Positions 47,837 to 57,972 of a stretch of 64,000 bases of DNA are shown here, one piece after another. A model generated the notes under the pieces. That model ran no database searches and was not told the DNA's origin. It saw only the letters and a list, made by a program, of their open reading frames with translations. The first letter of the stretch is position 1; each line of letters starts with the position of its first letter. This DNA is from Solibacillus merdavium (lineage in GTDB: Bacteria; Bacillota; Bacilli; Bacillales_A; Planococcaceae). Where the stretch lies: the NCBI RefSeq assembly GCF_014836935.1, contig NZ_JACSPW010000001.1:248001-312000 (forward strand), in the 5' to 3' direction. The position numbers and the translations under genes were made by a program.

Positions 47837-49678
47837 ATGATGAAAAAGAAAGGTCTTATGCTTTCTTCTGTATTTGCTACTGCGTTAGTATTAGCTGCTT
47901 GTGGAGGGGACGATACAGAAACTACAAATGAAAAACCGGTTGAAAAGGAAGGCACTGCAACAGAAGATACTAAAAATGACGGTGCTACTACAGCCGAAGC
48001 ACCTACATTACCAGAAGAAGTAACAAACGATGGTGAAGTTATTCAAGGCGGTACTTTAAAGTTCGCTTTAGTAACAGACACTCCATTCTCAGGAGTTTTG
48101 TTAGCTGAATTATACGAAAATGGTTATGACGCTGATATTATGGACTTTATGACAAACTCTATTTTTGCTACAGATGGTGACTTCTTAATTACTGATGAAG
48201 GTATCGCAAAATTAGATGTTGACGCTGATAACAATAAAGTTACAGTAACAATACAACATGATGTTAAGTGGTCGGATGGTACGCCATTAACTGCTGATGA
48301 CGTTATTTATGCATATGAAATTATTGGTCACCCAGATTATACAGGTATCCGTTTTGATGCTGACTTCCAAAACATTATCGGTGCTACAGAATACAAATCA
48401 GGCAAAGCAGATTCGATCTCAGGTATTAAAAAGATTGATGACAAAACTGTAGAAATTTCTATGACTAAAGTTTCACCAGCAATTTACTCTGGTGGTGATG
48501 GTTTATGGGGTTATGCAGCGCCTAAACATTACTTAGAAACAACACCAGTCAAAGATTTAATTTCTTCACCACAAGTTCGTAAAGCTCCAGTAACTTTAGG
48601 TGCTTTCAAATTAGACAAATTAATTGACGGTGAATCTGTTCAGTTCGTAGCCAACGAGCACTACTGGAAAGGTAAACCGAAATTAGATAAAGTTGTATTG
48701 CAAGTAGTACCTCCAACTTCTATCGGTGAAGCATTACGTACTGGTCAATATGATATGGCATCATCTTATCCGACTAATCAGTATGACGGCGTAAAAGATT
48801 TAGAAAACTTAACAGTTTTAGCTCGTCCAGAGTTAGCATACTCTTATATTGGTTTCAAACTTGGTAAATGGGATAAAGCTGCAGGTGATGCAGGTTTAAA
48901 CATTACTGATGAAAATGCAAAAATGAACGATGCTAAGTTACGTCAAGCTGTTGCTTATGCAATGGATATCGAGCAAGTTGGAGAGCGCTTCTACCAAGGC
49001 TTACGTTCTCGTGCAACATCATTAATTCCACCGGCGTTCGCATCATTCCATGACAACACTTTAGAAGGATATAACTATGATCCTGAAAAAGCGAAAGCAT
49101 TATTGGAAGAAGCAGGTTATAAAGACGTTGATGGCGATGGTATCCGTGAAGATAAAAATGGTGAGAAATTTGCAATCCGTTTAGCGAGTATGTCAGGTTC
49201 AGATACTGACGAAGCAATCGTAGAGTACTACCGTCAAAACTGGAAAGCTGTAGGTTTAGATGTACAGTTAACTACTGGGCGCCTAATCGAGTTCAACAGC
49301 TTCTACGATAAAGTAAAAGCAGATGATCCAGAAATCGATATGTTTATGGCAGCTTGGGGTACAGGTACGAACCCATCACCACTAGGTTTATACGGTGAAG
49401 CTTCTGCATTCAACTACAGCCGTTTCGTAACACCTGAACTACAAACTTTATTAGCAGATATCGACTCAAAAGAAGCGATTGATGCAGGTTACCGTGCTGA
49501 TGCATTCCGTAAATGGGAAGAGTACATGTTTGAGCAAGCAACAACAGTTCCAATGTACTTCCGTACAGAAATCATCCCTGTTAACAAACGTGTGAAACAA
49601 TACAATGTTAACTACGCAAATGATTCAATGGATAATTTACATTTACTTGAAGTAACAGCTGAAGACCCAATTAAATAA
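47837..49678 (+). CDS. oppA: Oligopeptide-binding lipoprotein OppA
   Basis: OppA is the substrate-binding lipoprotein of the importer. The 613-residue precursor has a type II signal peptide ending LAAC (Cys22), so LspA would cut it and lipid would anchor it. A low-complexity acidic/Thr-rich linker (about 25-70) precedes the family 5 binding domain. That domain has KWSDGTPLTADDVIYAYE near 145, DDKTVEISMTKVSPA, YDPEKAKALLEEAGYKD near 414 and VPMYFRTEIIPVNK near 573. Peptide preference cannot be read. It is the last gene of the operon, the opposite order to B. subtilis oppABCDF. Confidence 0.94.
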   Translation: MMKKKGLMLSSVFATALVLAACGGDDTETTNEKPVEKEGTATEDTKNDGATTAEAPTLPEEVTNDGEVIQGGTLKFALVTDTPFSGVLLAELYENGYDADIMDFMTNSIFATDGDFLITDEGIAKLDVDADNNKVTVTIQHDVKWSDGTPLTADDVIYAYEIIGHPDYTGIRFDADFQNIIGATEYKSGKADSISGIKKIDDKTVEISMTKVSPAIYSGGDGLWGYAAPKHYLETTPVKDLISSPQVRKAPVTLGAFKLDKLIDGESVQFVANEHYWKGKPKLDKVVLQVVPPTSIGEALRTGQYDMASSYPTNQYDGVKDLENLTVLARPELAYSYIGFKLGKWDKAAGDAGLNITDENAKMNDAKLRQAVAYAMDIEQVGERFYQGLRSRATSLIPPAFASFHDNTLEGYNYDPEKAKALLEEAGYKDVDGDGIREDKNGEKFAIRLASMSGSDTDEAIVEYYRQNWKAVGLDVQLTTGRLIEFNSFYDKVKADDPEIDMFMAAWGTGTNPSPLGLYGEASAFNYSRFVTPELQTLLADIDSKEAIDAGYRADAFRKWEEYMFEQATTVPMYFRTEIIPVNKRVKQYNVNYANDSMDNLHLLEVTAEDPIK

Positions 49679-49690
49679 TCTTTAGCACAA

Positions 49691-49728
49691 AGAGAGCCGC
49701 TTAGAATAATTTTCTAAGCGGCTCTTTG
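49691..49728. terminator. Bidirectional terminator between oppA and rqcH
   Basis: AGAGCCGCTTAGAA (49693-49706) and TTCTAAGCGGCTCT (49712-49725) are perfectly complementary with a 5-base loop. It ends the opp transcript; convergent rqcH transcription from the other side may use it too. Confidence 0.88.
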
Positions 49729-49793
49729 TATTTAAATAAACATCTATACAATTTCATAAAAAATAGACGGAAAAATTCCAGGAAGATTTTTAG

Positions 49794-51476
49794 CTATTTT
49801 TTCAACTGCATAACGACTGCTTCATCAGGTGTAACATAAAGTGTTTTTTGTTCAAAATAAATCACAAATCCGGGTTTTGCACCATTTGGTTTTTTTACAT
49901 GGCGGATTTCAGTATAATCTACTGGAACCGAAGACGAATCACGTGCTTTTGAGAAATAAGCACTTAATACCGCGGCTTCTTTCAATGTTGTTTCATCCGG
50001 ATTTTCAGAATGAATGACAACATGTGAGCCTGGAATATCCTTCGTATGCAGCCAGGTTTCATTACGCTTCCCAATTTTGAATGTCAAATAATCATTTTGC
50101 TTATTATTTTTGCCCACAGAAATGGGTACTCCCGTTGAAGAAATAAACTTTTCAGGATCTGGTTTCGTCGGTTTCTTCTTACGTTTCGCTTGGCGAATAC
50201 GAAGTAATCCCTGTTCAGCAAGTTCTTCGCGAATTTCTTCAATGTCAGAAGGAGAAGCCTGCTGTACTTGCTGTGTAAGCATTTCTAAATAGTTGATATC
50301 TTCGGCTGCTTTTTTCTTCTGTTCCTCTATCATAATTAAGGCTGTTTTTGCCTTATTGTATTTCGTGTAGTAACTTTGTGCATTTTCAATCGGTGTTTTC
50401 CTTGGGCTGATTGGAATTCTAACTGTCTCCGCATTTTCACTATAGTAGTTCTCTACATCTACAAACTCCGCACCTTTTGAAAAATTATAAAGGTTTGCCA
50501 TTAATAACTCTCCGTAAAGTTGGAACTGATCCAAGTTTTGTGCACGTTCGTAATCTTTTTGGAGCTTTTTTTGTTTGAGTTTTAATTTGTTTAATTCATT
50601 TTGCAGCCAGCGTTCCAAATCACCGGCCTGCTGCTTCACACGGTCACGTTTGGCACGGGCAAAAAATACTCGGTCCAGTAATTCGCCTAGCGTTTCATAT
50701 ATTGTTGAGACACCGGATAGATGTGTCAAATTGGTAGGTGAAAAATAAATTTTACCTTCTTGCTCCATATAGGTTGGCTGAGCGCTTGTTGCAATTTCAT
50801 TCATTAGCTGTCGGCAGGCCGTAACTGCATCCGTTGTGGATAAACGATATAATAATTCGGCAGCATGGAGAGGAGAAAAACCTGCAAAATGCTCAATTAT
50901 TTCCTTCGTCGTTACTTCCTTAGAAAAGAACTGCTTAATTTCTTCATCTGATAAACTAGTAAGCGCAATCTTTTGCTGTTTTGGTGGCGCAATATACTGC
51001 TGACCAGGCAAAACAGTTCGGAAGCTGTTCATCGATGGGGGTAAATGTTTTAAACTATCGATAATCGTATCTGTTTTAGCATCGATTAATAATAAATTAC
51101 TGTGACGTCCCATAATTTCGATAATAAGTTTTCGCTTTACTGCGTCACCTATTTCGTTTTTGCTATCTATTTCCAGTGTAATTACTCGTTCAAAGCCATC
51201 TTGAACAACAGACTGAATAAACCCGCCTTCAAGATGTTTGCGTAAAAGCATGCAAAACATAGGGGGGTCTGAAGGGTTTTCTATAGATTGATTAGTTAGG
51301 TGAACACGTGAGTATGAAGGGTGAATAGAAAATAATAACTTCACGTTTTGACCGGCTGCACGGATTTGTAATACGACTTCAAGTGCATTCGGCTGATAAA
51401 TTTTTGTAATTCGTCCAGATGTTAAGTTTTGTAATTCCTTGCTCATTGAACGAGTAAATAGTCCGTCAAATGCCAT
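49794..51476 (-). CDS. rqcH: Rqc2/NEMF homologue RqcH (NFACT; FbpA family)
   Basis: RqcH binds 50S subunits with stalled peptidyl-tRNA and adds C-terminal alanine tails that mark the chain for degradation. The 560-residue protein has the NFACT-N domain (MAFDGLFTRSMSKEL, then HPSYSRVH near 52, PPMFCMLLRKHLEGG near 71, IMGRHSNLLL near 130) and a coiled-coil region (about 290-430). The NFACT-R domain has WLHTKDIPGSHVVI near 465 and SSSVPVDYTEIRHVKKPNGAKPG. The family's DR pair (D97-R98 in B. subtilis RqcH) reads E96-R97 here. It is also annotated as fibronectin-binding protein. It is divergent from yloC. Confidence 0.95.
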   Translation of the reverse strand: MAFDGLFTRSMSKELQNLTSGRITKIYQPNALEVVLQIRAAGQNVKLLFSIHPSYSRVHLTNQSIENPSDPPMFCMLLRKHLEGGFIQSVVQDGFERVITLEIDSKNEIGDAVKRKLIIEIMGRHSNLLLIDAKTDTIIDSLKHLPPSMNSFRTVLPGQQYIAPPKQQKIALTSLSDEEIKQFFSKEVTTKEIIEHFAGFSPLHAAELLYRLSTTDAVTACRQLMNEIATSAQPTYMEQEGKIYFSPTNLTHLSGVSTIYETLGELLDRVFFARAKRDRVKQQAGDLERWLQNELNKLKLKQKKLQKDYERAQNLDQFQLYGELLMANLYNFSKGAEFVDVENYYSENAETVRIPISPRKTPIENAQSYYTKYNKAKTALIMIEEQKKKAAEDINYLEMLTQQVQQASPSDIEEIREELAEQGLLRIRQAKRKKKPTKPDPEKFISSTGVPISVGKNNKQNDYLTFKIGKRNETWLHTKDIPGSHVVIHSENPDETTLKEAAVLSAYFSKARDSSSVPVDYTEIRHVKKPNGAKPGFVIYFEQKTLYVTPDEAVVMQLKK

Positions 51477-51674
51477 CTCTATGCCTCTTTCATTAAATAA
51501 GTCTATTTGATTATTTTATCATACCATTTTTTCATTCAATTCTGTAGTTGCTCCAATATACTGTAATGATAATTAAACATTTATTAAAAAGATAAAAACT
51601 ATTTTATTACAACCTAACTATGATAAAATATGTTTCTATACAATAAACGTTAAAGCAATATATGTAGAACATAT

Positions 51675-51682
51675 GCTATAAT
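51675..51682 (+). promoter_or_regulatory. Extended -10 promoter for yloC-gmk-rpoZ
   Basis: TGCTATAAT contains a perfect TATAAT (51677-51682) with the TGn extension but no clear -35. It lies 34 bp before the yloC start in the divergent gap with rqcH. Confidence 0.6.
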
Positions 51683-51715
51683 TGAAACAATATGTAAAGA
51701 AGGATGTGACGAACC

Positions 51716-53225
<1,510 letters not shown>

Positions 53226-53229
53226 AACC

Positions 53230-53454
53230 ATGTTATACCCATCAGTGGATAAATTAAAAAAACAAATCGATTCTAAGTATTCTTTAGTGAGCTTAGCATC
53301 AAAACGCGCCCGCCAAATGCAAGAAGAGGGTGGCGAGCATTTAAGCTCATATGTTTCTTATAAGCCAGTAGGAAAAGCATTGGAAGAGGTAGCTGCTGGT
53401 AAGCTGCGTAAAGTTCAGCAAGATGCTTCTACTGTTTATGAAGACGAAATTTAG
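53230..53454 (+). CDS. rpoZ: RNA polymerase omega subunit
   Basis: Omega assists assembly and stability of RNA polymerase. The 74-residue protein begins LYPSVDKLKKQIDSKYSLVSLASKRARQMQEE, the conserved omega N-terminus, with YKPVGKALEEVAAGKL after it. GAGAGGAG precedes the ATG. It lies between gmk and coaC, as in other Bacillales. Confidence 0.95.
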   Translation: MLYPSVDKLKKQIDSKYSLVSLASKRARQMQEEGGEHLSSYVSYKPVGKALEEVAAGKLRKVQQDASTVYEDEI

Positions 53455-53486
53455 TTTTTGCGCATAATCGAATAATTTTTGAGTAG

Positions 53487-53522
53487 AAGCTCCCTAAGAA
53501 TCTTTCTTTGGGAGCTTATCCT
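53487..53522 (+). terminator. Hairpin between rpoZ and coaC
   Basis: AAGCTCCC and GGGAGCTT arms enclose a 16-base loop with further internal pairing. Only a weak U-rich tail (ATCCTTT) follows, so attenuation is more likely than full termination. Confidence 0.45.
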
Positions 53523-53539
53523 TTGAAAGGACGGTTAAA

Positions 53540-54106
53540 GTGATGAAGAAAAACAATGTATTACTGTGTGTTTCCGGTGGAATAGCCGTTTATAAAGCTG
53601 TGGCGTTAGTAAGTAAGCTGTCACAGGCAGGGTTTAATGTAAAAGTAATAATGACGGCATCTGCGCAAAAGTTTGTTACACCTTTAAGCTTTCAAGTGAT
53701 GTCAAAAAATGATGTGTTTTATGATACTTTTGATGAAAAAGATTCAAATGTCATTGCCCATATCGATTTAGCAGATTGGGCAGATTTAATCATCGTGGCA
53801 CCAGCAACAGCAAATGTTATTGCTAAAATGGCACATGGAATGGCTGATGATATGTTGACGACTACACTTCTGGCAACTACTGCTCCAGTCTGGGTAGCAC
53901 CCGCGATGAATGTACATATGTATGAGCATCCAGCAGTTCTACGCAATATCAATCAACTACATGAAGATGGCATTCGCTTTATCGAGCCGTCTGAAGGATT
54001 TTTAGCATGTGGGTATGTTGGAAAAGGTCGTTTGGAAGAGCCGGAGAAAATTACAGAACTTGTAGTGAATCATTTTTATCATCAATTAGGAAGCGATGAA
54101 CAATGA
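53540..54106 (+). CDS. coaC: Phosphopantothenoylcysteine decarboxylase CoaC (stand-alone)
   Basis: CoaC is the FMN enzyme that decarboxylates 4'-phosphopantothenoylcysteine in coenzyme A synthesis. The 188-residue protein has LLCVSGGIAVYKA near 9, the catalytic-type AHIDLADWAD (H74) and PATANVIAKMAHGMADDMLT near 92. PAMNVHMYEHP near 120 and the active-site Cys in FLACGYVGKGRLEEP (C157) follow. It stops exactly where the ligase domain CoaB begins in the usual CoaBC fusion of about 400 residues, and priA starts right after it. The start is GTG 53540 or ATG 53543. Confidence 0.93.
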   Translation: MMKKNNVLLCVSGGIAVYKAVALVSKLSQAGFNVKVIMTASAQKFVTPLSFQVMSKNDVFYDTFDEKDSNVIAHIDLADWADLIIVAPATANVIAKMAHGMADDMLTTTLLATTAPVWVAPAMNVHMYEHPAVLRNINQLHEDGIRFIEPSEGFLACGYVGKGRLEEPEKITELVVNHFYHQLGSDEQ

Positions 54107-56511
54107 AATTTGCACAAGTAATCGTCGATGTTTCAGCTTATCCGGTGGACCGTCCGTTTGATTATTTAATACCGGAAGATTGGGAAGAATTAATCGATTT
54201 GGGGTGTCGAGTAAAAGTACCATTTGGGCCACGGAATGTACTCGGTTTTGTCGTAGGTATTACGTCCGAGTCTGAAGTGCCAGTAGAAAAAGTGAAGCCG
54301 ATCACCGAAATACTTGATATAGAATCGATTTTAACAGAGGAAATGCTCAGTTTGGGAAAATGGCTAAAGCACCAAACAATCTGTTACGAAATTGATGCTC
54401 TGCAAGTAATGCTGCCAGGTGCTTTGCGGGCAAAGTATGAAAAGTATGCAGTCTTAAATGGGGAACCTTCACATTTACCAGCAATACTTCAGCCATACTA
54501 TTTGAAAACAGCAAAAGTCAATTTATCTCATTTTGAAAAAGCAAATTTATTAAAACCGATAAAGCGTGCAGTTAAAGATGGTCTTATAATTATCGACAAT
54601 GAAGTGAAACAAAAAGGGCAAGTTAAGCAAATACGGAAAGTCCAAATACATTCCCAGGAACAATTGGAAAATGTATTGCAGCAAATAGGTAAACGTGCAC
54701 CGAAGCAAGTAGCGTTAGTCGAATGGATGATGCAGCATGCGGGGGAAATCTTATTGCCTGATGATATTTGCGAAGCAGTGCATATTACAAATAGTGTCTT
54801 GAATAGTGTCATTGATAAAGGTGCTGCAGCGTATATTCAAGAGGAAGTATATCGTGATCCGTTCACAAAAAATGTTGAGAAAACTGAATTTCTACAGCTA
54901 ACAGATGAACAGGATCATGCTCTATCTAAAATTATTGCTGCTATAGATGATCAGCGCCAGGAAACGTTTCTCCTGCACGGTATTACAGGTAGCGGGAAAA
55001 CAGAAGTGTACTTGCAGGCGATTCAACGTACTATCGCTGATGGAAAAGAATCAATCGTATTAGTACCTGAGATTTCACTGACACCCCAAATGACAGAGCG
55101 TTTTAAATCACGTTTCGGCGATGAAGTAGCTGTAATGCATAGTGGGTTATCTGTTGGTGAAAAATATGATGAATGGCGAAAAGTACAACAAGGAAAAGTA
55201 AAGGTTGTCGTTGGAGCTCGTTCAGCTATTTTCGCGCCTTTTAAAAATTTAGGATTAATTATTCTGGATGAAGAGCATGAGTCCACATATAAGCAGGAAG
55301 ATTCACCTCGTTATCATGCTAGGGATGTAGCAATCTGGCGTGGGAAATATTATAACTGTCCGGTTATTTTAGGTAGTGCGACGCCTGCTTTGGAATCTTT
55401 TGCGCGGGCGAAAAAAGGTGTATATACATTGCTTACATTAGCCCATCGTGCGAAAAACCAAGCATTGCCTACAGTTCGTATTGTAGATATGCGTGAACAA
55501 CTGCAGGCGGGAAATCGCTCAATGTTTTCCGAACCATTAATGGAGGCCTTGCAGGATCGACTGGATAAAAAAGAACAAACCGTGCTTTTTTTAAACCGCA
55601 GAGGGTACTCTTCCTTTGTTTTATGTCGTGATTGCGGAACAACCGTACAATGTCCGAACTGTGATATTTCCTTAACATATCATCGTTATCAGGAAAAGCT
55701 GAAATGCCATTATTGCGGTCATGATGAATACATTCCGGAAACTTGTCCTGAATGCCAAAGTGAAAACATTCGTTATTTTGGAACAGGTACACAGAAGGTA
55801 GAAGAGGAAATTTATAAATTGTTTCCTGAAGCACGTGTACTGCGAATGGACGTAGACACGACAAGGCAAAAAGGGGCACATGAAAAAATGCTCGATGCAT
55901 TTGGGCGCGGGGAAGCGGACATTCTGCTCGGTACACAAATGATTGCAAAAGGTTTGGATTTCCCAAATATTACGTTAGTCGGGGTTTTAAGTGCAGATAC
56001 TTCCCTCCATTTACCGGATTACCGGGCGGCAGAAAAGACGTTTCAGCTTATGACCCAAGTAAGTGGACGAGCAGGGCGCCATGAAAAATTAGGTGAAGTA
56101 TTTGTACAGACGTATACGCCCGATCATTATGCGATCCAGTTATCGAAAGATCAGGATTATACACCGTTTTACGAACGGGAAATGCATGCCAGGCATATAG
56201 CGGGATATCCACCGTATTATTATATTGCGCTTGTTCAAGTTTCTCACGAAGATGTGATGCTTGCTGCAGAATATGCAGGACGTGTAGCGGAATATTTGCG
56301 AGAGAATTTATCATTTAATGTTTCGGTGATTGGGCCAACGACTGCCAGTATTGCCCGGCTCCAAAATAGATATCGCTATCAATGTTTGATAAAATATAAA
56401 GTAGAGCCTCAATTAATTCCAGTCCTTTTACAGCTTATTAAGCTGTATCGCTCGGAATGGATAAAAAAAGGCATTGTGCTGACAGTTGATTTAGATCCAA
56501 CAATGATCTAA
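54103..56511 (+). CDS. priA: Replication restart helicase PriA
   Basis: PriA recognises collapsed forks and reloads the replicative helicase. The 802-residue protein has the N-terminal 3'-DNA-binding domain (VIVDVSAYPVDRPFDYLIPE), a winged-helix region and the DEAD-like core. The core has the P-loop GITGSGKT at 293-300 and the LIILDEEHEST Walker B near 385. Paired zinc motifs (CRDCGTTVQCPNC, CHYCG, CPEC) lie near 510-560, then GTQMIAKGLDFPNITLVG. It overlaps coaC by ATGA. The protein is full length. Confidence 0.97.
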   Translation: MKFAQVIVDVSAYPVDRPFDYLIPEDWEELIDLGCRVKVPFGPRNVLGFVVGITSESEVPVEKVKPITEILDIESILTEEMLSLGKWLKHQTICYEIDALQVMLPGALRAKYEKYAVLNGEPSHLPAILQPYYLKTAKVNLSHFEKANLLKPIKRAVKDGLIIIDNEVKQKGQVKQIRKVQIHSQEQLENVLQQIGKRAPKQVALVEWMMQHAGEILLPDDICEAVHITNSVLNSVIDKGAAAYIQEEVYRDPFTKNVEKTEFLQLTDEQDHALSKIIAAIDDQRQETFLLHGITGSGKTEVYLQAIQRTIADGKESIVLVPEISLTPQMTERFKSRFGDEVAVMHSGLSVGEKYDEWRKVQQGKVKVVVGARSAIFAPFKNLGLIILDEEHESTYKQEDSPRYHARDVAIWRGKYYNCPVILGSATPALESFARAKKGVYTLLTLAHRAKNQALPTVRIVDMREQLQAGNRSMFSEPLMEALQDRLDKKEQTVLFLNRRGYSSFVLCRDCGTTVQCPNCDISLTYHRYQEKLKCHYCGHDEYIPETCPECQSENIRYFGTGTQKVEEEIYKLFPEARVLRMDVDTTRQKGAHEKMLDAFGRGEADILLGTQMIAKGLDFPNITLVGVLSADTSLHLPDYRAAEKTFQLMTQVSGRAGRHEKLGEVFVQTYTPDHYAIQLSKDQDYTPFYEREMHARHIAGYPPYYYIALVQVSHEDVMLAAEYAGRVAEYLRENLSFNVSVIGPTTASIARLQNRYRYQCLIKYKVEPQLIPVLLQLIKLYRSEWIKKGIVLTVDLDPTMI

Positions 56512-56535
56512 TGCATATAGAAAGAGGTAGTAGAA

Positions 56536-57027
56536 ATGGCTATTAAAGAAGTAGTAAAAAACCCAGCGAATGTATTATCGCAAGTAACAAAAGAAGTAGA
56601 AGTGATTGATGAAAGTACGATTCAGCTTCTGGATGATTTATATGACACAATGGTCGAAAACGATGGAGTTGGAATCGCGGCACCTCAGATCAACGTAGGC
56701 TTACGAGTAGCGATTGTGGAATTAGGTGAAGATATTCTTGAAATGATTAACCCAATTGTACTTGAAACCCGAGGTGAAGCAGAAGATGTGGAAGGCTGCT
56801 TAAGCTTCCCTGACCTTTTTGGTATGGTAAAGCGACCAACTTACGTAAAAATTGAAGCATCTGATCGTGAAGGCCGTGTATATGAGCTTGAAGCGGAAGA
56901 TTTTGAAGCACGCTGTATATTGCATGAAATCGATCATTTAGATGGTGTATTATTTGATTCCAAAATGACGCGGGTGTTGACAGACGAAGAAATAGAAGAG
57001 CTGTACGCGGATGTTGAGGAGGAATAA
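56536..57027 (+). CDS. def: Peptide deformylase
   Basis: Def removes the N-formyl group from nascent proteins. The 163-residue metalloenzyme shows all three motifs: GVGIAAPQI near 47, EGCLSFP with metal ligand C88, and HEIDHLDGVLF with H130, E131 and H134. AAAGAGGTAG precedes the ATG. It is directly followed by fmt, whose product creates the formyl group this enzyme removes. Confidence 0.97.
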   Translation: MAIKEVVKNPANVLSQVTKEVEVIDESTIQLLDDLYDTMVENDGVGIAAPQINVGLRVAIVELGEDILEMINPIVLETRGEAEDVEGCLSFPDLFGMVKRPTYVKIEASDREGRVYELEAEDFEARCILHEIDHLDGVLFDSKMTRVLTDEEIEELYADVEEE

Positions 57028-57030
57028 TCG

Positions 57031-57972
57031 ATGACAAAAATCGTATTTATGGGAACGCCTGCCTTTTCAGCGCCAATTTTGCGTATGCTTCATGAAGAAG
57101 GCTATGATGTTCTAGCTGTTGTTACTCAACCGGACAGACCTGTAGGGCGGAAAAAAGTATTGACGCCACCACCTGTAAAAGAAGAAGCACTAGCATTAGG
57201 CTTACCAATAATTCAACCTGAAAAGTTGCGCGGTTCGAAGGAGCTTGAAGAAATTTTAGCATTAAACCCGGATTTAGTCGTAACAGCTGCATTCGGTCAA
57301 ATTTTACCGAAAGAACTTCTTGAAGCCCCACGACTAGGCTGTATTAATGTACATGCCTCTCTTTTACCTTTATATCGAGGCGGGGCACCAATTCACCAGT
57401 CGATTATCGATGGTCAGTCAAAAACGGGTGTGACGATTATGTATATGGCGGAAAAGCTTGATGCAGGAGATATCATTTCCCAAAGCGAAATTGCAATTGA
57501 AGATACGGATCATACAGGCAGTATGTTTGAAAAGCTTAGTATGGTCGGTCGTCAATTATTAAAAGAAACAATGCCTTCGATTATTGATGGGACGAATGAA
57601 CGCATCGTTCAAGATGAATCGCTTGTGACATATGCTCGCAATATTAGCCGTGAGCAGGAGTTGATTGATTGGAATAATGATGCACGTGCATTGTATAATC
57701 AAGTGCGCGGACTACATCCATGGCCAGTAGCATATACAACTTTTGAAGGGGCTAATTTTAAAATTTGGTGGGCAAAAGTTGGGGATACTACAACGAATGC
57801 GACACCAGGAGCAGTAGTGAAAATAGCAAAAGATTACTTCGAAGTTGCAACAGGTGATGGAAATACCTTGGCACTATATGATGTCCAGCCAGCCGGGAAA
57901 AAACGTATGACCGCAGAAGAATATTTACGTGGAACGGGCTCGAAATTACAGATTGGGGACCGTTTTGAATGA
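57031..57972 (+). CDS. fmt: Methionyl-tRNA formyltransferase
   Basis: Fmt formylates initiator Met-tRNA using 10-formyl-tetrahydrofolate. The 313-residue protein has the N-terminal VFMGTPAFSAPIL start, VVTQPDRPVGRKK near 31 and the HASLLPLYRGGAPIHQSIIDG block near 109 with catalytic His and Asn. The DAGDIISQSE block near 144 and the C-terminal RGLHPWPVAYT follow. GAGGAGG precedes the ATG. It overlaps rsmB by ATGA. Confidence 0.97.
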   Translation: MTKIVFMGTPAFSAPILRMLHEEGYDVLAVVTQPDRPVGRKKVLTPPPVKEEALALGLPIIQPEKLRGSKELEEILALNPDLVVTAAFGQILPKELLEAPRLGCINVHASLLPLYRGGAPIHQSIIDGQSKTGVTIMYMAEKLDAGDIISQSEIAIEDTDHTGSMFEKLSMVGRQLLKETMPSIIDGTNERIVQDESLVTYARNISREQELIDWNNDARALYNQVRGLHPWPVAYTTFEGANFKIWWAKVGDTTTNATPGAVVKIAKDYFEVATGDGNTLALYDVQPAGKKRMTAEEYLRGTGSKLQIGDRFE

